Assembly (NCBI GenBank): GCA_964652835.1
Contig: CAZZCB010000001.1
Span: forward strand, 34,679-98,678
DNA: 64,000 bases
DNA from: JAUPTX01 sp964652835
GTDB lineage: Bacteria > Patescibacteriota > Minisyncoccia > Phycocordibacterales > CSBR16-119
Direction: 5' to 3'
The position numbers were made by a program, and so were the translations under genes. Under the pieces are notes generated by a model. It was not told where the DNA came from. It did no database searches and worked only from the letters and a program-made list of their open reading frames with translations. Position 1 is the first letter of the stretch; every line of letters starts with the position of its first letter. This document shows, in pieces, positions 40,259 through 48,242 of the stretch.

Positions 40259-41350
40259 CTAGCTTTGTTTGGTTTTTTCCGTCTGCTCCCACCAGCTGTC
40301 GTAGCGGTTCGCGTGATCGTAGGCGACTATCAGGTAGTTTTGACCCTCGGTTTCCCGTGCCAAATTTTCTGCCACCTTATAGCCAGCCCAGGTCGTTCGA
40401 CCGAAGGTCTTGAGCTCATTTGGGATGCCGGTGTCGAACACTATGGCATCTTTTGGGGGCTCTTGACCCGTGATCTCGGTGTACTCCCTGAGAGTGCTTG
40501 AATCCCAGACCAACTTCTCTGCTGCGAGAAGTGGCAAGGAAGCCTCCAGAGCGGGCACATCGAAATGCACTCGGTAGCTCGTACCTGGCAACCTATGCCT
40601 TGAGAACTCTCCGCGTTGCGACAGGTTCATCCCGAACTCTTCTTCGAAGCGTCCAGGATAAAGTTTGTCGTACACGAAACCACTCTCAAAACTTTCGGCT
40701 CCAACGATCTTGACCGAAGGACACAACTCCTTGATCCTGCGACCATATCCGTTCTGGGTTGTCCCATTACCGGATATTGCCACAAAGACATCAGGGGTCA
40801 CGTTCTCCATGTCGCGCAACGCTTCGTCTACCACGTTGGCACAGGCGGCCATCGCCTCTTCGTTCACCATGGGCACTTTCCCTTCCAGGACCATGCTGTG
40901 GTTAAAGAAGAAACAATCCCTATTTTTCGCAAGGAACTTCCTTGAGAAAACGGGTGCGCCGTCAACGTAAGCCAGAGAGTCAGTGAGGTGCAGTTGGTGT
41001 GAAGGAATCCACTCCAAGATTGCACGCTCACGAGCTTTTTCACCATCGGCAGGCATCGCAACCTCGCACACATACCCGAGTTGGGCAGCGAGCGAAGCCA
41101 TTGCGATGCCAGCGCTTCCACTGGTGAAATCGTAGACTCTTTGACCCGGCTTGATCAAACCCTTCTCTTCGAAGTGCTTGAACAAAGCCAAGTAGATACG
41201 GACATAGTGGTTGAAACCAGGAGCATTTTCACACTCGAGCTTCACAAACAACTTGTTCCCGTTGGGGAGCACGTTATTCATTTCCACTAATCGCGTGTTA
41301 GAGGTTTTCACCTCGAGGCGAGAGTAGAGTTGGGCGCGCTGAGTGTTCAT
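40259..41350 (-). CDS. Cysteine-synthase-like fold II protein lacking the PLP lysine (paralogue 2)
   Basis: 363 residues from the ATG at 41350, chosen because MNTQRAQLYSRL aligns with the start of paralogue 1; in-frame ATGs at 41359 and 41392 exist. NTRLVEMNNVLPNGNKLFVK matches the N-terminal cysteine-synthase region. VKLECENAPGFNHYVRI replaces the family's ...GSxKDR with Asn-His-Tyr. DFTSGSAGIAMA replaces TSGNTG, while SGNGTTQNGYG keeps the phosphate loop. As in paralogue 1, Lys and Asn contacting PLP are absent. A strong promoter (TTGACA-17-TATGAT), a C/A-rich leader and the shared palindrome precede it. A divergent TrmB-like regulator adjoins. Confidence 0.75.
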   Translation of the reverse strand: MNTQRAQLYSRLEVKTSNTRLVEMNNVLPNGNKLFVKLECENAPGFNHYVRIYLALFKHFEEKGLIKPGQRVYDFTSGSAGIAMASLAAQLGYVCEVAMPADGEKARERAILEWIPSHQLHLTDSLAYVDGAPVFSRKFLAKNRDCFFFNHSMVLEGKVPMVNEEAMAACANVVDEALRDMENVTPDVFVAISGNGTTQNGYGRRIKELCPSVKIVGAESFESGFVYDKLYPGRFEEEFGMNLSQRGEFSRHRLPGTSYRVHFDVPALEASLPLLAAEKLVWDSSTLREYTEITGQEPPKDAIVFDTGIPNELKTFGRTTWAGYKVAENLARETEGQNYLIVAYDHANRYDSWWEQTEKTKQS

Positions 41351-41371
41351 GGGGTTCATGGGGTTAGGGTT

Positions 41372-41396
41372 ATGTGTTAGGCCTAAACACACAACC
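41372..41396 (-). promoter_or_regulatory. Shared leader palindrome, paralogue 2
   Basis: Same TGTGTTTAGGCCTAACACA-containing block as before paralogue 1, between promoter and start codon; surrounding bases differ, so the block is selectively kept. Confidence 0.6.
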
Positions 41397-41445
41397 GAAA
41401 CCTTTTCTGAAACTGAATCTTTTCGATGAACAACTTTCTGGACAT

Positions 41446-41474
41446 ATCATAGCAGGTTTTGTCAATCTTGTCAA
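41446..41474 (-). promoter_or_regulatory. Promoter of paralogue 2
   Basis: TTGACA (41469-41474), 17-base spacer ending TGC, TATGAT (41446-41451). Confidence 0.75.
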
Positions 41475-41584
41475 ATTACTTTTTATATTTTGTTATATTT
41501 TTTCTAAAAAAACGTTGTGAATCAATGTTTAAAAACTGTTGATAACCTCTTTACAACAATGAGTATTTTTAGTAGCATTTAGAC

Positions 41585-42346
41585 ATGGAAGATAAATTAA
41601 AAAGGCTAGGACTTACAGATAATGAAATAAAGGTGTATTTGTGTGTTCTTGAAAACACTAAAATAACCCCAGCAATGATTGCTCGAAAAACAGGCGTAAC
41701 CCGCCCTACCTCCTACGGAGTAGGTAAATCTCTGGTAGAAAAAGGCTTTATTTTAGCCGACGAGCTCAGTCCAACGCTGTATTTCGTCGCCCTGCCCCCA
41801 GAAAACATAATAAAGTCTGTAAAAAAAGAAAGGCTTGAAATAGAAGAAAAGATAAAAATAGCAGAAGAGCTGAGTGCGGAGCTTTTATCTGTGCCAAAAT
41901 CTAAAAACTATTCTGTGCCAAAAGTCAGATTTATAGACGAACACAGCTTTAAAGACTTTATGTATGAAAGAGCTCCCGTTTGGAACAGCTCCGGACTTGC
42001 CGGCGACGGCACATGGTGGGGTTTCCAAGATCATGGACTTATAGACTATATTCCAGACTGGTTTAAATGGTATTTTGATTTTTCTGCAGGGAAAATTAAA
42101 TCAAACCTCATAACAAACGCCGAAGAAAGTGTGATGATTGGCGACAAGCTGCACGAGAAATATGAAAGACGGGCTAAATATTGGGCTGGTGCGGATAAAA
42201 TAAAAGTTACGTATTCTGTTTTAGGTGACTTTGTTTTTATTGCAAACACACAAAGTAAGCCACACTATGTGGTGGAAATCCACGACGCTGTGATAGCTGA
42301 AAATATGCGACAAATCTTTAAGGGCTTTTGGGAGATGTTGCCTTAA
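41585..42346 (+). CDS. TrmB-like transcriptional regulator
   Basis: A 253-residue protein. The N-terminal winged helix (LKRLGLTDNEIKVYLCVLEN, then MIARKTGVTRPTSYGVGKSL) is TrmB-type. A coiled-coil linker (about 80-100) and a C-terminal effector-like domain (about 115-253, FKDFMYERAPVWNSSGLAGD) follow. TrmB proteins respond to sugars in archaea; CPR members are mostly unassigned. It is divergent from paralogue 2 with a 234-base shared control region, so it could regulate that gene. This is inference from layout only. Confidence 0.75.
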   Translation: MEDKLKRLGLTDNEIKVYLCVLENTKITPAMIARKTGVTRPTSYGVGKSLVEKGFILADELSPTLYFVALPPENIIKSVKKERLEIEEKIKIAEELSAELLSVPKSKNYSVPKVRFIDEHSFKDFMYERAPVWNSSGLAGDGTWWGFQDHGLIDYIPDWFKWYFDFSAGKIKSNLITNAEESVMIGDKLHEKYERRAKYWAGADKIKVTYSVLGDFVFIANTQSKPHYVVEIHDAVIAENMRQIFKGFWEMLP

Positions 42347-42362
42347 GGGGTAAAATATAAAA

Positions 42363-43184
42363 ATGAATAATCTTTTTCTTATACAAATATTATCTTCTTT
42401 TTTAATTGGCGGAATTTTAATATCAGCCCTAACTTTCTGGTCTGAAAAACTAAATAGTAAATTGTCGGGGATCGTCGTCTCATTTCCAACAACTGTTGTT
42501 CTAGGTTTTATATTTTTATCTTGGGTTTCATCCCCAGAAATAATTCCCGAGGTTGCACCTACCGCTATTGCAGTTTTAGGGGCCACAACACTGTTTACAA
42601 ACTTTTATTCAAAAACTTCTATAAAGATTAGCAGGATTGTTAAACAAAAAATATTTCAAATAGCACTATCGTTTCTGATAAGTAGCGCCATGTGGATCAT
42701 TATCTCGTCTATTATTGTGTCGCTTAAAATAAGTCTACCTATTTCGATTTTTGTTTATTTTATACTAATGACAATAAGTCATTTGTGGTTTAAAGAAGGA
42801 AACAAAAATAAAACAAAAGATCTTATTAAGATTAAAAAATACAACTTGTCACAAAAAATATTTCGCGGAATATTTGTTGGAATAATCGTTGTTCTTATAA
42901 CAATATTAAGTAAAACTTTAACCTCTTTTTGGGGTAGTGTTTTTTCTGTTTTCCCGGCAGCTTTTTCGTCGGTTCTAATGATCTACCACTTTAATTATGG
43001 AACACAAAAACTATCTCTTGTTTCTCGAAATATGCCGATTGGATCAATATCTATATTAATATATATTTTAGGCTGTTATTTTACTTTTCCAATTATGGGT
43101 GTGCTTTTGAGCACACTAATTTCTTTATTATTTAGTCTAATTACTTCAGTCTTTTTATTTAAAATAAAAACTCACCGAGGGTAA
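42363..43184 (+). CDS. Polytopic membrane protein of unknown function
   Basis: A 273-residue protein with about eight hydrophobic helices in two similar halves (ILSSFLIGGILISALTFWSE near the start; KIFRGIFVGIIVVLITILSK near 165). Each half has a GIVVSFPTT/VFSVFPAAF-like motif, indicating an internal duplication. The repeat pattern recalls DUF3147/GlpM-like proteins, but I do not assign it. It starts 17 bases after the TrmB-like gene and may be its partner in an operon. A transport role is possible. Confidence 0.6.
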   Translation: MNNLFLIQILSSFLIGGILISALTFWSEKLNSKLSGIVVSFPTTVVLGFIFLSWVSSPEIIPEVAPTAIAVLGATTLFTNFYSKTSIKISRIVKQKIFQIALSFLISSAMWIIISSIIVSLKISLPISIFVYFILMTISHLWFKEGNKNKTKDLIKIKKYNLSQKIFRGIFVGIIVVLITILSKTLTSFWGSVFSVFPAAFSSVLMIYHFNYGTQKLSLVSRNMPIGSISILIYILGCYFTFPIMGVLLSTLISLLFSLITSVFLFKIKTHRG

Positions 43185-43188
43185 GTTT

Positions 43189-43719
43189 TTATTTTTTGTT
43201 TAGTTTTAATAAATTATCCACCGCCTTTTTGTAGGAAGAAGTAAAATAAATTTTGTCTTTAGAATACTTTTTCTTTGATATTTTTATTATTGTTTTAAGA
43301 TAATCTGTTATTCCGTCCGTTCCCTCTAAAACAGAAACTGGTAAACCTTCTTCTATCGCAATAGTAAATTCTGAAAGCGTGCCTATCCGGCCGTTTAAAA
43401 CGATGGCGCCGTCAATACTTTTTATCATTGCCAAACTTCTGGCGGTAAAACCGGGGATGAATTTTTTGTTGCGATAGAAATCGAGACAGTGATTGTCGTG
43501 ACGTTTATCGTGGTCTTTTTTATTTTTATCTGGAGAGTAGACGGATGTTTTTCCTCCGAGTTTATATGTGTGTTCAGCGATAATACCTGGAATCCCTAAA
43601 GATCCGCCAGTAACAACTTCTACACCTTTTTCTTTTAAATATTCTGCGATACTTTTTGCAAGTTTTTTATTTTTACTTGAAACTTTAAAGCTCGCCGAAC
43701 TAAAAATTCCTATTTTCAT
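43189..43719 (-). CDS. LOG/SLOG-family Rossmann protein
   Basis: A 176-residue protein with the lysine-decarboxylase-like (LOG) Rossmann fold: GGSLGIPGIIAEHTYKLGGK for nucleotide binding and LNGRIGTLSEFTIAIEEGLP, matching the family PGGxGTxxE motif with Gly-Gly changed to Gly-Arg. Family members hydrolyse nucleoside monophosphates (cytokinin-activating LOG) or sense nucleotides. PGFTARSLAMIKS supplies a conserved Arg. It starts one base after the methyltransferase stop (TAA-C-ATG), so the two are coupled. Specific substrate unknown. Confidence 0.75.
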   Translation of the reverse strand: MKIGIFSSASFKVSSKNKKLAKSIAEYLKEKGVEVVTGGSLGIPGIIAEHTYKLGGKTSVYSPDKNKKDHDKRHDNHCLDFYRNKKFIPGFTARSLAMIKSIDGAIVLNGRIGTLSEFTIAIEEGLPVSVLEGTDGITDYLKTIIKISKKKYSKDKIYFTSSYKKAVDNLLKLNKK

Positions 43720-43720
43720 G

Positions 43721-44401
43721 TTAACGTTTCTTAAATTTCATAACCATAAACCCTGGATAAATATCTCCATCAATTTTTTCTGCAGCTGGATCATATCTTT
43801 CGTCGAACAATTCAAGATTAAACTTACTTAATATTTCTGGAGAAAAATATTCATAAAAAGTATGGGTTGGTTCTTTTACAGTTAGTGATCCATTAAACAA
43901 AACAGAATCTACAATTTTTGTTTTGAAGTAATTTTTGTTTTTACCTCTTCTTTCCATGTATTGTCTTAATGGGTGTGTAACCAATAGAATAAAATATCCA
44001 TTCTTTTTTAAAAGCCTGTGAGCTTCGCTAAAAACCTTACCAATATTTTTTGATGTTTGCATTGCATATTTACTCACAACTAAATCAAAGCTTTTATCTG
44101 GAAATTTCACTTTCTCAAAGTCAGAGAGTTTTATATTTTCAGAAAAAGATGGATTGTTTATTTTTGCCATTTTTATAAATTCCAAAGACATATCTACTCC
44201 GTAAACAACGGCTCCTAATTTTGAGTAGTAGTTCATATCCTTGCCATCTCCACAACCTAGATCAAGGATTTTTTTATTTTTAATATCTTTTGACAAAACT
44301 TCATAAAGAACAGCCCTATTAACCCAATTTTGGTCTTCGTGTGTATTTGAAAATACGATTGCTATTTCTTCATATTGTTTTTTTATTCTTAATGTTTTCA
44401 T
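43721..44401 (-). CDS. Class I SAM-dependent methyltransferase
   Basis: A 226-residue methyltransferase. Motif I is KKILDLGCGDGKDMNYYSKL, the acidic residue after beta2 is in VYGVDMSLEFIKMAK, motif II/III is FDLVVSKYAMQT, and a later strand is KNGYFILLVTHPLRQYME. It resembles the UbiE/COQ5-type small-molecule or lipid enzymes more than nucleic-acid enzymes; the substrate is not visible. It is divergent from the gene at 44502 and coupled to the LOG-like gene. Confidence 0.85.
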   Translation of the reverse strand: MKTLRIKKQYEEIAIVFSNTHEDQNWVNRAVLYEVLSKDIKNKKILDLGCGDGKDMNYYSKLGAVVYGVDMSLEFIKMAKINNPSFSENIKLSDFEKVKFPDKSFDLVVSKYAMQTSKNIGKVFSEAHRLLKKNGYFILLVTHPLRQYMERRGKNKNYFKTKIVDSVLFNGSLTVKEPTHTFYEYFSPEILSKFNLELFDERYDPAAEKIDGDIYPGFMVMKFKKR

Positions 44402-44488
44402 ATGTCTTAAATAGTATCGGAAAGTCTTGACATTATCAAAATATATGCCTAAATATAGATATTATTAAACTTTTAGTTTAAAAAATGA

Positions 44489-44494
44489 TATACT
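44489..44494 (+). promoter_or_regulatory. Extended -10 giving a leaderless start
   Basis: TGATATACT (TGn plus TATACT), ending 7 bases before the ATG at 44502. A TTGACA at 44428 with a TAAATA 17 bases downstream is a further candidate upstream promoter. Confidence 0.5.
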
Positions 44495-44501
44495 TGCCTA
44501 C

Positions 44502-45326
44502 ATGATTCCGTTGCAAAACAACAACATTGAAGAAATTGCCTTTTTATTTTTTTTAAAGAAAGAGGGCACGGCATTTGATCTAAAAAATCATTTGGATGAC
44601 TTGGGTAAAAATGTAACTATTCAAGGTGTATACAAATCACTAAATAAGCTCATAAAACAAGGGGTTTTAATAAAAAATAAAAAGAAAATGGTTGTTAGCC
44701 AGGAATGGCTTCAAAATTTGATAAATAAACTTGGTGGTGAAGGACCAACCCCTAAAATAAAAGATGGTGAGTCAACAACACACCAATTTAACTCTTTAAA
44801 AAAACTAGATATGTACTGGAAACATATAACTAAGTCTGTTGGATTGGAGTTTGGTGATTTCCCCATTTTTTCTTATGAACCACATGAAATATGGATTCAT
44901 CTCAAAGATAGAGAGGAAAGCCAGAAGGAGTTTTTTAAAAGCTTCGATAAGCATAAAAGGTTTGGTTTTTTTAGGATTGGTGGAACAGATTTTGGAGATA
45001 AGCAATATAAAAAAGATTTTGCGAGCAAATATGTAAACGTCGATATTGATGAGAAAAGAATATTAAATGATTATATTGTTGTTATTGGAGACTACATAGT
45101 GAAAACTAAACTCAAAAAAGAAACAGCTGTAAAAATTGATGATGTTTTTAAGAAGGAAGTTAATATAAAAGGTATCCAGGAAAACCTAAATAAGTTCTTA
45201 ACAGATAAACAAAAAGTTAAACTAATCATAGAAAGAAACAAAAACAAGGCTAAGTTACTTAGAAAGAAAATGTCTAGAGAGTTTTACATCCCCCAAGAGC
45301 TTATTAAAAAGTATGATTTGTTTTAG
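44502..45326 (+). CDS. Winged-helix protein, possible regulator
   Basis: A 274-residue protein. The first 70 residues form a winged-helix-like unit (FFLKKEGTAFDLKNHLDDLG, then QGVYKSLNKLIKQGVLIKNK). The rest (about 95-274) is a mixed alpha/beta domain with no motif that I recognise (FGFFRIGGTDFGDKQYKKDF). It resembles CPR proteins annotated loosely as transcriptional regulators. It ends 10 bases before ruvC but has its own leaderless promoter, so ruvC may be read through. Confidence 0.6.
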   Translation: MIPLQNNNIEEIAFLFFLKKEGTAFDLKNHLDDLGKNVTIQGVYKSLNKLIKQGVLIKNKKKMVVSQEWLQNLINKLGGEGPTPKIKDGESTTHQFNSLKKLDMYWKHITKSVGLEFGDFPIFSYEPHEIWIHLKDREESQKEFFKSFDKHKRFGFFRIGGTDFGDKQYKKDFASKYVNVDIDEKRILNDYIVVIGDYIVKTKLKKETAVKIDDVFKKEVNIKGIQENLNKFLTDKQKVKLIIERNKNKAKLLRKKMSREFYIPQELIKKYDLF

Positions 45327-45336
45327 AATATAGAAT

Positions 45337-45816
45337 ATGAAAATAATCGGTATAGATCCAGGGTATGAGCGGGTTGGGATTGCGGTTTTGGAGAAAAACA
45401 AAACTGACCGCAAGGAAAATGTTCTGTACTCAAACTGTTTTAAGACGAATGCAAAGATGTCGCTCGACGAGCGGATATTTTTGATTGGAAAAGAAATAGA
45501 AAAAGTTATAAAAGAATTCTCTCCAGAAGTGATGGCTATTGAAAAACTTTTTTTTGAAAACAATGCGAAGACTGCGATGGGAGTTTCTGAGGCGCGCGGG
45601 GCGATAGTTTTCGTCGCGCAAAACCTGGGACTAAAAGTTCTACAGTACACACCGCTTCAAATAAAAAGCGCTGTGACAGGATATGGAAAGGCAGATAAAA
45701 GTGCTGTACATATGATGGTTCATAAACTGGTTACTCTGCCAAAAGAGGTAAAACAAGACGATGAAATCGACGCAGTCGCTGTGGCTATCACAGGATTTGC
45801 GACGGAAAGATTTTAA
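45337..45816 (+). CDS. ruvC: Holliday junction resolvase RuvC
   Basis: A 159-residue endonuclease that cuts Holliday junctions symmetrically. MKIIGIDPGYERVGIAVLEK contains the first catalytic Asp (D7), VMAIEKLFFENNAKTAMGVS the Glu, and KQDDEIDAVAVAIT the two C-terminal acidic residues. LKSAVTGYGKADK-like IKSAVTGYGKADKSAVHMMV is present. Length is slightly shorter than E. coli RuvC (173). Functional partner of RuvB at 35.5 kb. Confidence 0.96.
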   Translation: MKIIGIDPGYERVGIAVLEKNKTDRKENVLYSNCFKTNAKMSLDERIFLIGKEIEKVIKEFSPEVMAIEKLFFENNAKTAMGVSEARGAIVFVAQNLGLKVLQYTPLQIKSAVTGYGKADKSAVHMMVHKLVTLPKEVKQDDEIDAVAVAITGFATERF

Positions 45817-45903
45817 TTTCCCCAAAAGCTGTTTTTCCCTCTTGCCTTTAATAAGGCTTTCTGCTAAAAATAGCGTAATTATAATAATCAATTTTAAAAA
45901 CAC

Positions 45904-46113
45904 ATGGGACACGACGATTTACTTGGAGAGGATTTGTTTGCAAGTGAGTTAGATGATGATTTACTGATCGGGGCTGATCTACCAGAAGAACTGGATCCGC
46001 TAGACGAAGTTCTTCCTGCTGAGGAAGAGGCTCTGGGTCTCGATGATGAAGATTTGTTAGATGAAGATGATGAAGATTATTCTGGAGGATACAATCCAGA
46101 CGAGTGGAATTAA
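45904..46113 (+). CDS. Small highly acidic protein
   Basis: A 69-residue protein, almost half Asp/Glu with Leu (MGHDDLLGEDLFASELDDDL, ending YSGGYNPDEWN). There is no membrane segment. The composition is unlikely by chance in an AT-rich frame, and a strong terminator follows 5 bases after the stop. Similar acidic mini-proteins occur in CPR genomes. It could bind basic or nucleic-acid-binding proteins. Function unknown. Confidence 0.65.
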   Translation: MGHDDLLGEDLFASELDDDLLIGADLPEELDPLDEVLPAEEEALGLDDEDLLDEDDEDYSGGYNPDEWN

Positions 46114-46118
46114 AGATG

Positions 46119-46157
46119 AAATAAAGAGGGGCGCCCGAGGGGCGCGCCTCTTTATTT
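46119..46157 (+). terminator. Terminator of the acidic mini-protein gene
   Basis: AAATAAAGAGGGGCGC / GCGCGCCTCTTTATTT hairpin with T-rich end. Confidence 0.8.
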
Positions 46158-46195
46158 ATATCTAATTCTCACAGTGAGATTTGTTGTTATGTAGA

Positions 46196-46224
46196 TTGAC
46201 AAAAACACTTTTTAGTGCTATGGT
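46196..46224 (+). promoter_or_regulatory. Promoter of the lysozyme-fold cassette gene
   Basis: TTGACA (46196-46201), 17-base spacer ending TGC, TATGGT (46219-46224). The leader ends ACCAAACCCCATCAACC before ATG. Confidence 0.75.
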
Positions 46225-46256
46225 GACACAGAAGTTCTTACCAAACCCCATCAACC

Positions 46257-46934
46257 ATGAGTACGAAAAACTTTTCAATCGCTCTTTTGGGGCTTGTTAT
46301 TGTAACAATCCTCTACCTTGTTTTAAGGTGTGACCGCTTTCCTGGAAAAGAAGTCCAGCGCAGCAAGCCGGCAATATCCACGGAATACAAAAAGAAGTTG
46401 GGCGAGTCTGAGTGGAAGCACTTTGACTATGCGGTCAAGGAGTGTCGAGCGGTTTTTGAAGCTGACACGTTTCTTGTTCAAAACGCTCACTTTTGGGAAA
46501 AACACAACATCGAACCGGCCGTCGGTTACGCTGCGTGGCTTTTCCAAGAAACGCGTTTCAGGGGCGACACCATTGGAGACAGTGGAACAGCCTATGGATA
46601 CGGACAAATTCATGGTCCTGCCTTAGAGGAGATGAACCAAATTCGCGCAGAAAGAGGGTGGCAACAATACTCACTACCAGATCTTCATGGAAGGTCGCGA
46701 GAAAGGCTAAGGTTCTTTCTTCAGTCTCTTCATGACTACACAGATCTGTGTGAGAAAAGGTACAGCCGTAAAAGGAACCTTGATGCAGACCTGAATGCAT
46801 GGAACGGTGGCGGCAAGAATGGGAAAACCAGGGAAACAAAATACTCTGGCGAGATCAAGTCTGTCGTCCTCCAATACTACGAGAGGAAGAAGGTTGAGGA
46901 AGCGAAACAGAAAGGGGTTAGCGCCAAGCGCTAA
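46257..46934 (+). CDS. Membrane-anchored SLT/lysozyme-fold transglycosylase-like protein, solitary cassette
   Basis: A 225-residue protein. One N-terminal membrane anchor (about 6-23, IALLGLVIVTILYLVLR) precedes a lysozyme-fold domain (about 75-200). The catalytic Glu sits in AWLFQETRFRGDTIGDSGTA, the SLT signature AYGYGQIHG follows, and LNAWNGGGKNG is the AYNxG equivalent. It would cleave glycan strands of peptidoglycan outside the membrane, like a VirB1-type enzyme. GC-rich solitary type, with C/A-rich leader and the stop codon embedded in its terminator stem. Confidence 0.75.
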   Translation: MSTKNFSIALLGLVIVTILYLVLRCDRFPGKEVQRSKPAISTEYKKKLGESEWKHFDYAVKECRAVFEADTFLVQNAHFWEKHNIEPAVGYAAWLFQETRFRGDTIGDSGTAYGYGQIHGPALEEMNQIRAERGWQQYSLPDLHGRSRERLRFFLQSLHDYTDLCEKRYSRKRNLDADLNAWNGGGKNGKTRETKYSGEIKSVVLQYYERKKVEEAKQKGVSAKR

Positions 46935-46940
46935 CCCCTT
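46912..46940. terminator. Terminator containing the stop codon of the SLT-like gene
   Basis: AAGGGGTTAGCGC-CAA-GCGCTAACCCCTT; the TAA at 46932-46934 is inside the 3' arm. Also serves tyrS on the opposite strand. Confidence 0.75.
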
Positions 46941-46948
46941 CGCCTTTT

Positions 46949-48145
46949 CTATTTAACTAAAATCCTCACAAAATCTTTTTTACCGTATTTAAGCGTCATA
47001 TTTTTTTTAACTTCAATATTTTCTTTTACCACCTCTTCTGTTTCTAAATCTTTTACCGCCCCGCCGGAAATCCTTCTTGTGAATTCACTGTTTGAAGGAA
47101 GTAAATTATTTTTTACCAAAACCTCGCCGAGCTTCGTACCACTTTTTACAGAAATCTCTTTTATGTTTTTTGGTATTTCTTTTTTAGAAAAAGTATTTTC
47201 CCAGTTCTCCCAAGCTTTCAAAGCTTCTTTATCACTGGTATACATTTTTGTAATCTCAAAAGCGAGCTTCATTTTTATATCTTTTGGATTAAAGCCAAGA
47301 GATAAAGATTTTTCATGTTCGGAAATCATATCGAGTGGAACACGAGTTAGAAGCGTAAAGTATGGGATAACTAAATCGTCAGACATGGACATAATTTTCC
47401 CAAACATATTGTTTGCGTCGTCTAGGAAGTTAATAGTATTTCCCCAAGAAGAACTCATTTTTCTACCATCAAGACCATTTATAATCTTAGTCATTACAAC
47501 ATCTTGTGGGTTTTGGCCAACCTCTTTTTGCATATCACGCCCAGCCAAAAGGTTAAATTTTTGATCTGTTCCACCAAGCTCGACATCTGCTTTTACTGCC
47601 ACAGAGTCATATCCTTGCATTAGAGGATACAAAACCTCGCGAAGTGAAACTCTCTTCCCTTCTTTTAATCTTTTTGCAATATTTTCCCGAGAGATAAATC
47701 CATTGATAGAAAAAATATTTGCGTGCTCTCCCACCTCCTTATATCCAAGCTTTTTCAGCCATTTACTGTTTTGGTGAAATTCACATTTTTTTAAGTCGAT
47801 AATTTTACCAACTTGTTTTTTGTAGTTCTTTAAATTCTCTTTTATTATTTTATCTGTTAGCATCGGTCTTTCAGAATCTTTATCAGATGTGTCACCGATA
47901 ATCCCAGTGAAGTCCCCTGCGATAAAAACAACTTTGTGACCAAGCTCTTGGAAATCACGAAGCTTTAAAAGTGGAATAGATCTACCCAGGTGAATATTAG
48001 GACTTGTTGGATCGATACCGAGTTTTATCCGAAGCTGTTTTCCGCTCATTAATTTTTTCTTTAAATTTTCAGCGTCAATAACCTCTTCAACGCCCCGAGT
48101 TAAAAGTTCTTCGATTTTTTTAGAATCAGTAATTATTTTTGCCAT
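46949..48145 (-). CDS. tyrS: Tyrosyl-tRNA synthetase
   Basis: A 398-residue class I synthetase that charges tRNA-Tyr. LGIDPTSPNIHLGRSIPLLK carries the HIGH equivalent, FIAGDFTGIIGD follows, VELGGTDQKFNLLAGRDMQK is the tyrosine/tRNA region, and GRKMSSSWGNTINFLDD is the KMSKS loop. The C-terminal S4-like RNA-binding domain (about 340-398) is present. Length is normal. Divergent from the PBP1A gene. Confidence 0.95.
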   Translation of the reverse strand: MAKIITDSKKIEELLTRGVEEVIDAENLKKKLMSGKQLRIKLGIDPTSPNIHLGRSIPLLKLRDFQELGHKVVFIAGDFTGIIGDTSDKDSERPMLTDKIIKENLKNYKKQVGKIIDLKKCEFHQNSKWLKKLGYKEVGEHANIFSINGFISRENIAKRLKEGKRVSLREVLYPLMQGYDSVAVKADVELGGTDQKFNLLAGRDMQKEVGQNPQDVVMTKIINGLDGRKMSSSWGNTINFLDDANNMFGKIMSMSDDLVIPYFTLLTRVPLDMISEHEKSLSLGFNPKDIKMKLAFEITKMYTSDKEALKAWENWENTFSKKEIPKNIKEISVKSGTKLGEVLVKNNLLPSNSEFTRRISGGAVKDLETEEVVKENIEVKKNMTLKYGKKDFVRILVK

Positions 48146-48242
48146 AGTCCCCGTATTTTAGCATTTCAGCGGGCTTTGGTAAATTCTTGCAAAACACCAA
48201 GATCTGGGTAATATATTTTCCACCACTTCGTCTTTAATATAT

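Noticed and set aside
26152..46934. Contamination or misassembly as the cause of all GC-rich genes
   Set aside because: They are single genes at many separate sites, each closely bounded by host-type DNA with shared promoter spacing; chimeric assembly would give longer foreign blocks. It cannot be fully excluded without reads.
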